A stretch of DNA of 64,000 nucleotides from Podocnemis expansa (lineage: Eukaryota > Chordata > Testudines > Podocnemididae), in the NCBI GenBank assembly GCA_007922195.1, contig ML681963.1:51468084-51532083 (forward strand), in the 5' to 3' direction. Positions 9,007-20,392 of the stretch are shown here, in pieces. The notes under the pieces are model-generated. The model was not told the DNA's origin, searched no databases, and saw only the letters and a list, made by a program, of their open reading frames with translations. The position numbers were made by a program, and so were the translations under genes. Within the stretch, counting starts at the first letter, position 1; the number at the start of each line of letters is the position of its first letter.

Positions 9007-10220
9007 ATGACACCTGTATTAGAAGGTAAACCTGCATGCATGGAATTGGACACTGGTGCAGCCATTTCATTAGTTTCTAACATTGTGTATGAGAAGGACT
9101 TTCAACATTTGCCACTTAAGCTGACAATAGTTGTTTTGAAGACATACACTGGGGAGACTGTTTCCCTGTTGGGTACTATTGATATGAAGGTAGAGCGCAA
9201 TAGAAAGACCGCAGAGTTACCACTATTTGTGGTGAAGGGTAATTACCCAGCCCTGGGAAGATCTTGGATCAGGAAAATCCAACTCAATTGGGCAGAAGTG
9301 CATAAATTGACTGAAGAAGAAATAAGTCTGGCAGTGGTACTAACGAAGCATGCTTCTGTTTTTGGAGAAGACTTAGGCAGCATGAAGGGAATCACCATGA
9401 AGTTAAATATTAAGCCTGATTGCCAACCAAAATGTTTGAAGGCCAGAATGGTGTCATTTGCCAACCGACCCAAGGGGGAGGGAAACTTGGAGCGGCTCGT
9501 CAAGGAGGAAGTCTTAGTGCCAGTTACTTACAGCCAGTGGACAACACCCATTGTCCCAATAGTGAAGAAGGACGGCTCCATTTGGATTTGTGGAGATTTC
9601 AAGGTCACTGTCAACCCAGTGTTATGTGCAGAACAATATCCTCTTTCCTGCATTGAGGACATCTTTGCAGATTTGGCTGGGGAACAAAAATTTAGCAAGA
9701 TTGATTTGAGTCAAGCGTACTTACAGATGCATGTTGAAGAAACATCTCAAGAGTTGTTGACAATCGTAACACATAAGAGGGTGTACAGATACTGTCATTT
9801 ACCTTTTAGAATTACTTTGGCCCCAGATTTGTTCCAGAGGACAATGGACCAGATTTTGAGTGGCTTATCAGGAGTACAGTGCTATCTGGAGGACACCCTG
9901 GTCACTGGCAAAAATGAGGAGGAACACCTTATGAACCTGAAAGCTACTCTTCAAAGACTGGAGGAGTATGGTCTACATGTTCACAGAAACAAATGTACCT
10001 TTTTCTAGCCCTCAGTTGAATATTTAGGACATATAATTGATGCTGATGGTCTCCACAAGTCTCCAGCCAAGGTTAAAGCTATCATAGATGCTCCACTCCC
10101 TCAGAACATAAGCCGACTTCGCTCTTTTTTAGGGTTATTGAACTATTATGGCAAGTTTATTCCACAGTTAGCAACACTCCTGAAACCCCTATATGAGTTT
10201 CTTGGGCTGAACAAGGTCTA
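9007..10220 (+). pseudogene. Gypsy Pol: protease and reverse transcriptase
   Basis: The open frame 9007-10008 (333 codons) starts within the protease. MELDTGAAISLV (about residues 12-23) is the aspartic protease active site. RT follows: TYSQWTTPIVPIVKKDGSIW, KIDLSQAYLQM (first catalytic Asp), LPFRITLAPDLFQRTM and CYLEDTLVTG, in which the usual catalytic Asp pair reads Glu-Asp. A TAG at 10006-10008 interrupts the thumb, and the same frame continues past it (EYLGHIIDADG, RLRSFLGLLNYYGKFIP) to another stop near 10218. The stop and the altered YxDD box both argue that this copy is dead. Confidence 0.9.
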
Positions 10221-10299
10221 GAACTGGACTGAAGCCTGTGATGTTGCATTTAACAAAGCTAAACACACTCTGGTAAACTCTAGGTTCTGACAGACTTTG

Positions 10300-10860
10300 A
10301 TCTGTCTTTTCCCCTACAGTTGGCCTGTTATGCCTCCTATTATGGAGCTGGGGCTGTATTGCACATATTATGCCTTCAGGTGAAGAGAGGCCTATCACTT
10401 TTGCTTCATGCACCCTGACCGAGGCAGAAACTACCATGCCCAAATTGAACGCGAAGCACTGGGTATTGTTTTTGGCATTTGAAAATTTCACCAGTACCTG
10501 TGGGAAAAGGAGTTCATGCTTCTCACTGACCATCAATCCCTGACATCAATTTTGGGGCTACACAAAGCTATCCCACCTTTGGCTGCTAGTCGTATGCAAC
10601 GATGAGCATTGATACTTTCTGGATACACGTATGAGATCAATTATAGGCAATCCTCTTTGCATTGCAAAGCTGATAGTCGTTCAAGGCTACCTTTACTGGT
10701 ACGTCATCAAGACCAGGGTCAGGAAGGAATGTTTTACTTTGAACAGGTGGAAAACACACCTGTCACGGCTACACAAATGAAGAGATTGACATGCATTGAC
10801 TCAGTACTCTCACAAGTTATGGATTTTTGTGATGCATGGAACATTCTTACTTGACTCCCA
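10300..10860 (+). pseudogene. Gypsy RNase H, frameshifted
   Basis: Fragments in several frames show the RNase H core. One corresponds to IEREALGIVF near 10445-10475. MLLTDHQSLTSILGLH (catalytic Asp) lies near 10515-10565. The frame 10609-10854 has LSGYTYEINYRQSSLHCKADSRSRLPL, the conserved end of the domain. At least two frameshifts and one stop (TGA near 10603) were seen. Confidence 0.78.
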
Positions 10861-11665
10861 GGTCTCACCTGACCTCCACCCCTACATGTCTAGGAGGATG
10901 GAATTATCTACCCAGTCTGGGTGTTTGTTGTGGTGTATGCATGTCATTATCCCACCTTCATTAAGACCACGTTTTTTGGAACAGCTCCATTCAAGTCACT
11001 GTGGCATAGTATGCATGAAAGAAATTGCATGGAGCTATTTCTGGTGGCTGGGCTTGGACAGAGGCATTGAAGAGATGGCTAGAGCTTGTACCTCAGGCCA
11101 GAGTGTCCAGAATGCACCTCAGTTGGCACTCCTTCATCTGTGGGATTTGCCCAAAAGACCATGTCAACGTATTCATGTTGATTTTGCTGGACCATTTGAA
11201 GGATGTATGTTTTTAATTGCTGTTGACGCCCATTCAAAATGGCTAGAAGTCTCTGTAATGCAGTCCACTACTATGGAAAACACTACCCAGACCCTGCATG
11301 GCTTTTTTAGTCATTATGATCTTCCAGAACAGCTGGTGAGTGACAATGGACCACAATTCATTTCTCAGGATTTTGAAACTTTTATGAAGGCCAGTGGAAT
11401 ACATTACATCAGGTCAATACTGTATCATTTGTCCACCAATGGACTCACTGAAAGGTTTGTACAGACTATGAAGCAAGCTCTAAAATCTACGAAGGGACGT
11501 TCACCTCTTCAGAAGTGTCTGGATGACTTCCTGTTATCCTATAGAAACACTCCACAGGGTACGCCAACAGCAGGGCCAGGTCAGCAGATGTTTACCAAGA
11601 GCAAAGGACTGCACCTTCAGCATTGGACAGTCTGTCCTCACTCAAAACTATGCTCCAGGAGCTAA
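10796..11665 (+). pseudogene. Gypsy integrase
   Basis: The open frame has 289 codons. LHSSHCG supplies the two His of the zinc domain, but the expected Cys pair is degenerate (ACTSGQSVQ). The catalytic core follows: RIHVDFAGPF (first Asp), VDAHSKW, LVSDNGPQF (second Asp) and NGLTERFVQTMKQAL (Glu). The ending LSYRNTPQGTP is typical. The frame then shifts, and the C-terminal domain continues in the 11523-11741 and 11751-12029 frames. All three acidic core residues survive. Confidence 0.88.
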
Positions 11666-12029
11666 ATGGGTTCCAGCAATGGTCATCGTCCAGACAGGAG
11701 CTGTTTCCTACTCTGGCCAGATGGCAGGTGGCCTGGTTTGATGACGGCAGGTGGATCAGTTGCTGCTCCATCATACCCATCCGAAGGATACATCTCCAAT
11801 TGACGTAACTGACTTCACCCTTACAGATGATATAACATCAGGGCATGAAACAACTGTTCATGTTTCTCCTGCTCCAGCCACCTCTTCAGAACCTTCAGCC
11901 TCCTCCCTGGACCAACCGGACACAACACTCTCTCTGGTTCTGGCTACTTCCCTGGAACCTGTAGTCACACCACCACCAATACCACCTTGCAGTGTGGGCA
12001 CACCAGAAGTTTGCCATAATCCACCTTGA
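11600..12029 (+). pseudogene. Gypsy integrase C-terminal tail
   Basis: One frame reads FSIGQSVLTQNYAPGAKW (the beta-barrel, GPY/F-type domain) near 11610-11665. Another reads HVDQLLLHH-like sequence at about 11751 and then a long Ser/Thr/Pro-rich tail ending at 12029. This is the usual end of vertebrate Gypsy Pol. Confidence 0.75.
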
Positions 12030-12230
12030 GACAGAAGGCCTCCTAATTGGCTGGATCTTTAGCTAGTGGTGATCCCCTCTTCATGGGGTAGAATAATTCT
12101 CCAGGGGGTTGCTGGAAATGGGGCATTCTACCCTCATCTCCTAGTTTAGAATTTATTCTTTCATTTCCTAGTTTATTTTCATTTCCTTAGTTTATTCTTT
12201 CTGGGGGCAGGTTGGGGGGAGGGCTTTTTC

Positions 12231-12248
12231 ATTAGAGGGGGAGGAATA
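12231..12248 (+). promoter_or_regulatory. Polypurine tract
   Basis: AGAGGGGGAGGAATA immediately precedes the right LTR and would prime plus-strand synthesis. Confidence 0.75.
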
Positions 12249-12436
12249 TGTGGTGTTTTGGACTACCTAGGGTCATTGGGGTTGTCATAATGATAAATGG
12301 GAGGGTTATTTAGGTGCTAGGGAAAGCCATCTGTCTGGTTCCCTCTCTCTCAGTTCTCTTTCAGTAAAGATTCCCTAGACAGCTCTGAACATGCAGCCTC
12401 TCATTATGGGATTATAATTCACCTAAATATCTTACA
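12249..12436 (+). repeat. 3' LTR of the Gypsy element
   Basis: It has the same length and ends (TGTGG...TTACA) as the 5' LTR, and it carries CAGTAAAG where the 5' copy has CAATAAAG. It is followed by ATGAC, the right target duplication. Confidence 0.92.
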
Positions 12437-12469
12437 ATGACGCTGGCCACTGCAGAGGTAAAGAGAGGA

Positions 12470-12570
12470 AGGATGGTACAACTGTTAGAACTCTAGCCTC
12501 GATTGTGAAAAATGAAGACACAAATCTTTCTCTGCTATAGGCTTCTTGTGTTAGTTGGGCAAATCACTTA
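12470..12570 (+). repeat. MIR-like SINE fragment
   Basis: GTTAGAACTCTAGCC followed by TGGGCAAATCACTTA resembles the central MIR/CORE-SINE region. It is cut by the MITE that starts at 12571. Confidence 0.5.
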
Positions 12571-12948
12571 GGCTACGTCTACACTAGCAAATTAGTTCAA
12601 GTTAAGGAGCCTTAATTCGAACTAGTTAGAGTGCTGTCTCCACTAGGCTTTACCTAGTTCATACTAGTTAGTTTGGCTGGTTAGTCTGAACTAAGTGCTT
12701 AGTTCAAACTTATTTTGAAATGTAGTTCAAACTAGCACAATGTAATTGTGCTACTTAGAATTAAAGAAGCTTGAACTAGCAGTTGGTTCAAACTAACTGT
12801 GTTTTTTATTTTGAACTAAAAAAAGTACAGCAAGTTCAGACTAAAAAGTTAGTTCAAACTAAAAAACCATGCTAAGTTTGAACTAACTTTGAACTACTTA
12901 GTTAGAACTAAGAAAGTCTGAACTAAGGTTTTAGGTGTAGACATAGCC
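12571..12948. mobile_element. MITE with GGCTAYGTCTACAC ends (AGTTCAAACTA type)
   Basis: The inverted ends are GGCTACGTCTACACTAGC on the left and GGCTATGTCTACACC on the reverse complement of the right. The interior is filled with alternating TAGTTCAAACTA / TAGTTTGAACTA motifs. There is no coding capacity. The ends resemble Chompy-type, PIF/Harbinger-derived MITEs of reptiles. The expected 3-bp duplication is not clear (TTA on the left, TGT on the right). Confidence 0.7.
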
Positions 12949-15140
12949 TGTGTCGCAGTCCTGCCCCCCCCCCCCCGTTTGACGAGGTTAGCAGAACTGC
13001 CCTGCCTCACTCAGGTGTACTGAGCATAAATATATTAAAGATTGTGAGAAGCTTGGATATGGTGGTGATGGGGGCAATGTAACTACCATAAATAACTGGA
13101 TTAATTAAAATTTTTGCATGTAAGTGCAATAATGTCTTGCTACTGCTAAATGTATATATATAGTATTCTCATTAAGAAAATATGGCAATACCTTTGGGCC
13201 TAACTCATTTTCATCAAGGTCCCATTGGGCTCCTCTGATGCTCAAAGTAAGTGTGAATATGGTTTGATTTCCATCTCCGCTAAGGTAAAGACTAGAGGAG
13301 AGTCAAATACTTATTTTTCAACTTCTGGCTGAATGGAAAAATAGATTTTTTTCATTTTAAGTTAGTAAGGAAAGAAAAATTTTGATATTTTTCAGCTAAA
13401 CAAAGAAAGTAAAAAAAATATTGTTTTTGCTTGAACAAAACATTTCCTTTTGATTTGGTTCTTTTTTAACCTTCTTTTTTAAATTAAAAAACAACATTGA
13501 AGTAAATTTTGAAATGAAACATTGTTTTGAATTAAAAAAATTAAAATGTTCGCATTAGAAAGTCAAAACCACCAGTTTTGACTGTTTTACTTTTTTTGAC
13601 CAAACAATTTGAAGAATTTGACATGAATGCACAAAACATTTCAGTTAACCCTTGTGCGGCCGGCAGCCTTCCCTGCGTGGGGGAGCTGTGTTGGGCTGTG
13701 CGGCCGCGCACCCGCGCAGCTTAAAGGGAACATTGCCCATTAGTTTATATTGGCTGAAATCAGATAATCTTCCACACTGTAAATGTATTTGTATGAGACA
13801 CTGCCTCAAGGAAAGATGGTCTGGTGGGTATGGGATCTCTCTTCCTTTGGTCCCTGCACTGGGAACAGCCAACAAAGAAGCTAAGGCCAGCTAAGACTAT
13901 GTGTTTGGGTAAGGCAGATGATTGCAACTGGCAACTTGACTGAGACCCAGCTAGACCCGTAGACCACTAGGCAGTGGTGACTAGTGATTCCTAACCACCT
14001 GACCTTGAATTGGACCAGTAGTATCAAAGTTATGTGCTTTGCATTACGCTCATTCCCTCTCCTCCCATCAAAGCTCTTTTAATGTTAATGATCACATCAA
14101 ATTGCTACATTCTGAGGATCTATCTATCTATCTATCTTCTATCTATCTATCTAATCCTGTTTCTATGGATGTCTGTTTTTATTAACTGTGGTAGCTGTGC
14201 ATTTCCTGGCCATCATCCTTCAGTTTCCAACAGACCCCAGACCATCTCAGTTTCATGTGTCTGAGCTTCTGGCACATGGGAAAGGATAATGGAAGCTGCA
14301 ACCTTGGCTGGGTAAATACCTGTGGAGGGATCTTTCCTGCAGACACGAGTTTCTCTAGGCTGAGTGGTACAGCTGAGTGCAGCTGTTAACAGCTGTCTGA
14401 GAAGGATTAATTTGGATTCCTTTTGGTCCTGTGGATACCTACCCATGCTGCTTTCCATCTGCTGTATTATTCCAGCATTTAATTATTTACCGCGGTCTGT
14501 GTGGGCGGCTGTATAGAGGCAGTTATTGCTTAATTGAGCTACTTGACTCCAGAGCTGCCAAAATAATAAAAAATAAAACCTCAGTCAGCTTCAGTCTTGG
14601 GCTGAGCAAGATGCTACTGGCCTGCTTCTGGAGGTGAGGCAAGGAAATGGGTGGGGATTGATTCATGGGGTGCATGCCTGGTGCTATGGGGGTTCAGGGT
14701 GGGATGACAGTGGGACCAGCAGCCTCAGGGAGGCAAGAATGGGGTGTCACAGAGAGGCAACTGACACAGCAAAGAGCCTGACCTGGCAAGGGGTCCTTGT
14801 GAAGATCAGAACAGAAAAATAAGGGCTGGGAGCATGTGGGGGTAATTGGAGGAGGCAGAGATTTTAGAGGGAAGTGACAGAACAGCTGCACATAGGCATC
14901 AGGCAAATCCATGTTAAACCAGCTTCTGCAATACTGCTCTTCCGCTACTCCTCAGTGTGACTCTGCAGCACCCTCTGCTGTTCCAGTCCTGGATCCTCAC
15001 CCCCACACTCTGCTAGTGCCCCTTTATTGAGTCCCACAGTGCCTGAGGCTGTCACTCACATGACACTGACAAACTGCCCCTTGGGATTAGGCTGAGCCTC
15101 TCAAACTCATCTCAGCTATGAACCAAACTGCACAATCTCT
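12949..15140. other. Host DNA, no gene recognised
   Basis: It contains a poly-C run (12962-12976), a very AT-rich stretch (13330-13640), a GC-rich pocket (13650-13735) with GCGCAGCTTAAAGGGAACA, which resembles the end of a repeat also seen at 53730-53915, and a TCTA microsatellite. The AT-rich homeobox-site-like run 14470-14590 may be regulatory, but there is no proof. Confidence 0.4.
14117..14154 (+). repeat. (TCTA)n microsatellite
   Basis: About nine TCTA repeats with one internal interruption. Confidence 0.9.
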
Positions 15141-15562
15141 GGGCACGTCTACACAGACCATTTTATTTCGAAATCGGTCCTTTCGAAAGGACCGATTTCG
15201 AAATAAAACCCGTATTTCGAAAGGGCTCCTTTCGAAATAAGGGAAACCATGGGATCGAAAAGACCGTTATTTCAAAACGGATGTTTTGAAATAACGCCAA
15301 TGGATCCGCTGTTTCAAACCATTGTTTCGAAACAACGGTGTTGTTTTGAAACAACGGGTCTAACGCCGTTATTTCGAAACATCCGTTTTGAAATAACGGT
15401 CGTTTTGGGGGGGGTAGGTTTTACTTTTGCGGGACGACGATCCTTATTTCGAAAGGACGAGGTCCGTCCTTTCGAAATAAGGGAATGTCGTGTAGACCAA
15501 ATCATTTTTATTTCAAAATAACGAGTGTTATTTCGAAATAAAAGTGCTGTGTAGACATGCCC
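15141..15562. mobile_element. MITE with GGGCAYGTCTACACAG ends (TTTCGAAA type)
   Basis: The ends are GGGCACGTCTACACAG on the left and GGGCATGTCTACACAG on the reverse complement of the right. They are flanked by TCT on both sides, a 3-bp duplication that fits a PIF/Harbinger-type mover. The interior carries many copies of ATTTCGAAAT and close variants in both orientations. No reading frame is meaningful. Confidence 0.78.
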
Positions 15563-16074
15563 TCTGTGACTCACTGTACTGACTAGCTCTACCCTTGTTA
15601 TCTGGAACCAGGGCAATGGATCTAAGTTAGAGAGGGAACATGTGGGCAGTTAGTGGATTGATTCTTTGTCTTCCGTTCTGTTTTCACCAAGGTTTTCTCA
15701 CAAATGTTTCTTTTATACCAAATCACCTTACAACTGTCTCTTCCTGCAGCTTCCCCATATCTTTGCGAGGATGGTGCTGGGCAGATGCAACTCAGATCCA
15801 TATGCAACCAAATGGATTGCCTCACCACTAAGTTAGTTAAATAAAAATGACCCCTTAATACCCCAGCGCTGTTTCCTAGACTTCAAGGAGCTATCTGGCA
15901 TCAGCAAATGATCACAGGATGATGAGGTGGCTGCGGGAGCTGGATAGACATCTAGGTCACTAGCTAAAATTGAGCTCAGGACAGGGAGAGACAGGAGAAG
16001 CTGACAGGAGTTTGGTTGCCTGTGTGAAATGAGTTTGGTGAGTCATGTCACAGGACAGGAATAAGAAAGGACAA

Positions 16075-16460
16075 GCTGCAATAATGGGTCAGCCCCACAG
16101 TTCATCTTGCCCAGTGTCCTGTCTTCTGACAGTTGTCCATACCAGATCTTCAGGGTGTGTGTACAGAACAGGGCAGTTATGGAGTAATCTACCTCTGTTC
16201 TCCATTCCTGGTTTCTGCTCCAAGCATGGGGTTACATCCCTGACCATCTTGGCTAATAGCTATTGATGGACCTGTCCTACAGGAACTTCCCCAGATCTTT
16301 TTTGAAGCCGTGTGTAGCTTTTGGTCATTGCAACATCCCATGGCAATGAGCGTCATGGGTTAGTTGTGCACTGTATGAAAAAGTGTTTCCTCTTGTTTGT
16401 ATTACACCTGTTCCCTGTTCATTGATCAGTGTTGGCCAGTGTTTGAGAAATAATAAAGAT
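16075..16460 (-). mobile_element. CR1-like LINE 3' region
   Basis: Read on the plus strand it has CATCTTGCCCAGTGTCCTG, then GGCTAATAGCTATTGATGGACC and GTTTCCTCTTGTTTGTATTA. This is the order found in antisense CR1 3' sequences of reptiles and birds. It is a diverged fragment with no open frame. Confidence 0.6.
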
Positions 16461-17195
16461 CAATACGTTAATTCCTGGATTTCTCCATCAGTCATCTAAT
16501 TTACACATATACCCTTCTAGTTATATCTTTTATCTTCAGCTATCTTTGGCATTTATGTGGCATCAGTAGGTAGCTGATTAATTATTACATAATTGTTCTG
16601 CATCATAATGAATGATCAAAATAGTAACACAACTGGTCCTAACTGGCCCCTATTTTAACCACCTCAGGAGAGACACCAAGGACCCAAGAGCTGATAGAGT
16701 CAGAGCTGTCCCTTTGCAATTGGAAGCCAGGCATGTGAGTGGCGGGCAATGTGTTTTGTGTTGTAATTACTTTTTGTGCAGCTCTTTGAGACCCTGGGAT
16801 GAAAGATGTGGTGGAATGTGTATCATCAGCCCCTTTCTGTAGGGTGGGACTGATTTTCCTTCATTATGCTTTGAGCTTTTGGCACTAGTGGCATTCAATA
16901 AGCCCTCTCAGGAGGCACTACTTGGGTGGCTTGAATAGGAGGGAAAGCAAAACCCTGCCAGGAGGAAGGGGAAAATAAACCCTTTGTAACTGAATGTTTA
17001 AGTAATCAATAGCCAACTGATAGTGCTTTGCAGCTAAAGTGCTGAGTAATTATACCGGAGATGGGGCAGAGGCACCCTCACCTCCCTCCCTGCTGTGAGC
17101 TGTCAATAGGTGCCCCACTAGGGTCTGGGTGTTTTCCAGGGAAGGCTACACGTTCGTCCTGGAGCCAGGTATTATGGGTTTTTTTTCCAGCTGCT
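16461..17195. other. Host DNA, nothing recognised
   Basis: Mixed-composition sequence without a supported feature. Confidence 0.3.
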
Positions 17196-17199
17196 GGGA

Positions 17200-17470
17200 A
17201 GCAGTGTGGTCTACTGGCTAGAGCAGGGGTCTGGGGCCAGTTGTCCCCAGTGCTTTTCCTGGCACTGGGAAAAAGGGGGAGCTATTGGTTAAAACAGGGG
17301 ACTGGGAGTCAGTACTCTATCTTTGTGAGTGATTCTAGCCCATGTGTTTGACTGGAGGCCAGGGCTCCTGTGCCCTTTTCCTAACCCTGCTGAGAAGAGA
17401 GGTTTGTTGGTTGACAGAGGGGGCTGGGAGGATCCAGGACTCCTGGGTTCTGGCTGTCATTTTTGCCACT
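17200..17470 (+). repeat. Three successive tRNA-derived SINE heads (MIR/CORE type)
   Basis: The pattern 'turn, TGG(T/C)TA, AGAGCAGGGG-type, CTGGG' recurs. It reads GTGGTCTACTGGCTAGAGCA at 17207, GGTTAAAACAGGGGACTGGG at 17287 and TTGGTTGACAGAGGGGGCTGGG at 17407, the last followed by CAGGACTCCTGGGTTCTGG. These resemble the 5' end of MIR-type SINEs. Why three heads lie in a row is unknown. Confidence 0.5.
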
Positions 17471-18398
17471 CATTTGTTGTTTCCCTTCTGCATGCACCCA
17501 TTTCCCTGCCATAAAATGAGGCTTATGGCAGCCCTACCTCAGGCATGCACAGGCTAACTCCATTTATCTTCACCAAGTGTTATAGGCTCCTCAGAAGAAA
17601 AGCAGGGGGCAACCGATCTGTTATTATCAAATCCAGCAGGAGGATGTAGATTGTCATGGAGAAAAGAGCTGCTCGCTCCTGTGTTAGAAAGACAGGGAGG
17701 AGGGGAAGCAAGAGAAGATGCACAAGGGACCTTTCCCATAACTGACTCCTGGTAATCCAGCTGTTTTAGTGTCTGTGCTGATCTCCCTTACCTCATGTGT
17801 CCCTGGCTGCGGGGTGGACCAGCAATAAAGTGTGTGTGTGAGGGAGAGAGAGAGAGAGGGTGGGTGGGTGTACTTATGTGTGTCTGACAGATCTAGTGTG
17901 TTTGTGTGTGCGGCATTACACAACATGTGCTGGGTGTGTAAGCAGTCAGCAGGGACAGGGAGCCAACTTGACAAATCCAGCTGTCTATAACTCGTCATTT
18001 TTGGAAGCTGCTGATTTATCAGGCAGTTAAACCTGCTGGTGCTGATTGTGCCCTTAGGTAACAGCTTCTGGTGTGTAAAGAATGGCACCATAAATAAACT
18101 CGACAAGTCTCATCTCCATTGGGAAGAGATGACACCAGGACCTTTGTCTTTATTCCTCTCATCAATTGCTTGACCCAGCCATTCAGCCTTGGCTTGCCTT
18201 CCCTCTCTCTGGCTCCTCCTGCTGAGCCAGGCCCAGGCAATGCTTGGTAAAGACCTGACGCTTGTTAAGGTTTCTGGCTGTGCTGTATAACACCTGGTGT
18301 CAAGCTGAAGAGAGACGAGGTGAGTGAGAACCCAGCAGCAATTGCACATTAGTGTGGCAGCACTGAAGTTCACAGGCATGCATCTCAGCGAGGAGATT
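17471..18398. other. Host DNA with a simple-repeat patch
   Basis: It contains a TG/AG/GGGT-rich simple repeat at 17828-17872. No gene was recognised. Confidence 0.4.
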
Positions 18399-18518
18399 GT
18401 AGTGGCTAGCACCTCTGCTTAGTATACAGAAGGTCCTGAATTCAAGCCCCAGGGGGTTAGACTCAATGATCTCATGAGGTCCCTTCCAACCCTATGATTT
18501 GATTCTATTCTATTGCAT
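18399..18518 (+). repeat. tRNA-type SINE with CR1 tail
   Basis: The head has GTAGTGGCTAGCACCTC and AAGGTCCTGAATTCAAGCC, which read as box A-like and box B-like RNA polymerase III signals. The tail GGTTAGACTCAATGATCTCA then GGTCCCTTCCAACCCTATGA and ATTCTATTCTATT is a CR1 3' end. A SINE borrowing the CR1 tail is known from turtles. Confidence 0.65.
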
Positions 18519-20392
18519 TTTGGGTCTTTTAGCCAAGATCCTGCCTTCCCTGGGGAGACATTCAATATCCAGCTGCCATTTTCATACAAAAAGCTTTTGG
18601 CTGAGTTTTCATATTGGTGCATAGTATGCTGTGTTTTACTTCTCCAACTGCCTGCTGCCCTCCACCCCAGATGTAGCTGCATTTCAGCAATGAAGCAGTT
18701 CTATATAGGTAGGGAGTGTAGTTGGCAAAGCACTCTGAGATGCATGGTGCTATCAGAATACTATGCCTCCAAAGCAGATGGGAAATCATAGCGCAACTTT
18801 TCATTATTTTGTGGCTGCAGGACCACCCATGCAGCTCTGGAAACGGTGCATATCTTCAATGAAGGTCAAGTTGCATGTGCATCTCCCGTTAACAGCTTAT
18901 ACAAGTGTAGCCATTGTGCATACCACAAGTTCAGTGTGTGAGCATGCTTGCCTTTTTTGGGTATGTAGTTGTTCTGAAAACTTGCCCCATGATTCCAACA
19001 CTGAAAGATCTACATAACTGCCTTGAAATCAAAGGAATTCTTCACTGGTATGATAAGCAGGGTGCAATCCTGAGACAGGCAAAAGGCCTCCTTTTATCTG
19101 AGTAACCACTCCAGGATGGGTTACCATGGAGCTAAATTGTAATGATGCACTGATTGCACCCAGGCTCCTTCCCTCTTGCTTGCTTCTAATCTGGATTTAA
19201 GAGCTGCAGTGTAAATGCTTATCAGGCCAGGGTTCATGCTTCCAATTACTCTTTGCCGGCAACATCCCAGCTGCAAAGGTGTTCCCTTTTTCTGCTGAAA
19301 TAATCGCTGCATTTCTAGCTCAGCTGTGCCATATGCTGCGAAGGTCTTCAGCAGAACATAGCCTCCTGTTTCATTCCTTTCCCGCTAATCCCCATGCCAG
19401 GTGTACTAAGGCAGAAAGAAGGAAGCCTGCCTGACTCAGTGCTATCCTCTGACTTGTGAGCACTCTACTGGTAACAGGTAATTAATGTGCAGAACAGCTG
19501 TGGTCTTGGCATTGCATCTTCTCTGGTGCCTTCAGTAGAAGGCTGTAAAATTCTCATCCTGATGGTTGGCTTTACAGTTGCTGGAATAGTTTTGTTTTTT
19601 TTGTTTGTTTTTTTTTTTTCCTGGGAGGAAAAAAACCTCTACACTCTAGGTGAGGAGGTTGGACAGGATCTGGGGTGGGCTAGGTTGATTTCTTTAGGAG
19701 TGACTCCACTCTTCATCCTAGCCAAGCCCTTAGATCTTTGCCTGACTTGTTTTGCCCCAATGTGTAACAGTGCCTGTGTCTGGGGACTCCATGGCATGTT
19801 AGTGATTAGGACCAGAGTTTTCAAAGGGCCCTACCAATTCAGGTGCTCAGTAGAAACACAGAACCTGGTTTTTGAAAGTCTTGACAAGACACAATTCTGA
19901 TGTCTGGCAAAAGGAGCAGAGGGTGTGCTGGAAACCAACCTCAAGGTGTTTCAGGTGGAGAGCACAGGAAGGGTGATATCAAGCTTGATATCACTAATAT
20001 TTATGCAATGAGTCACTGTGCTCTTGAAATGAGGACATAGTTACTTGCAGGGTCCAAATCATGGCTGCAGAACTGGATTCCTAGTTGTGACTGGTAGAGA
20101 AATCATGGCTAAAGGGAGGAGCTAGGAAAGAGGCTAAGGAGAACAATGTGACCTCAATCAGATCCCCATTTAAAACTTTCCTTCCCTATGATTAGACTAA
20201 AATCCACTCCCAGGCCTGCTACTCATGTTGACTAGTATTGTCTCATTGTGTCCTGTTGCTCCCCTGTCTGTCTGACTCCACCTCTTGTCTCATGTCCCAT
20301 ACTTAATTGTAGGCTCTTTGCTACAGGGGCCATCAATTTGTTCCATGTCTCTATAGCACCTAGCACAAGGGGCCTTCAGTCTAGGACTAGGT
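18519..20392. other. Host DNA, nothing recognised
   Basis: A poly-T tract lies near 19593-19620. Open frames here lack any recognisable domain. Confidence 0.35.

Larger units (their letters stand above)
7728..12436 (+). mobile_element. Ty3/Gypsy LTR retrotransposon, 4.7 kb, inactive
   Basis: Two 188-bp LTRs (7728-7915 and 12249-12436) enclose Gag, protease, RT, RNase H and integrase in that order, which is the Ty3/Gypsy order. The flanks are CTGAC and ATGAC, a 5-bp target duplication with one mismatch. A polypurine run sits just before the right LTR. All genes have frameshifts or stops. The two LTRs differ at roughly a dozen sites, so the insertion is not recent. Confidence 0.92.

Noticed and set aside
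14117..14154. Possible CRISPR-like or tandem array
   Set aside because: It is a plain TCTA microsatellite, and the window is vertebrate. No spacer-repeat structure occurs anywhere.
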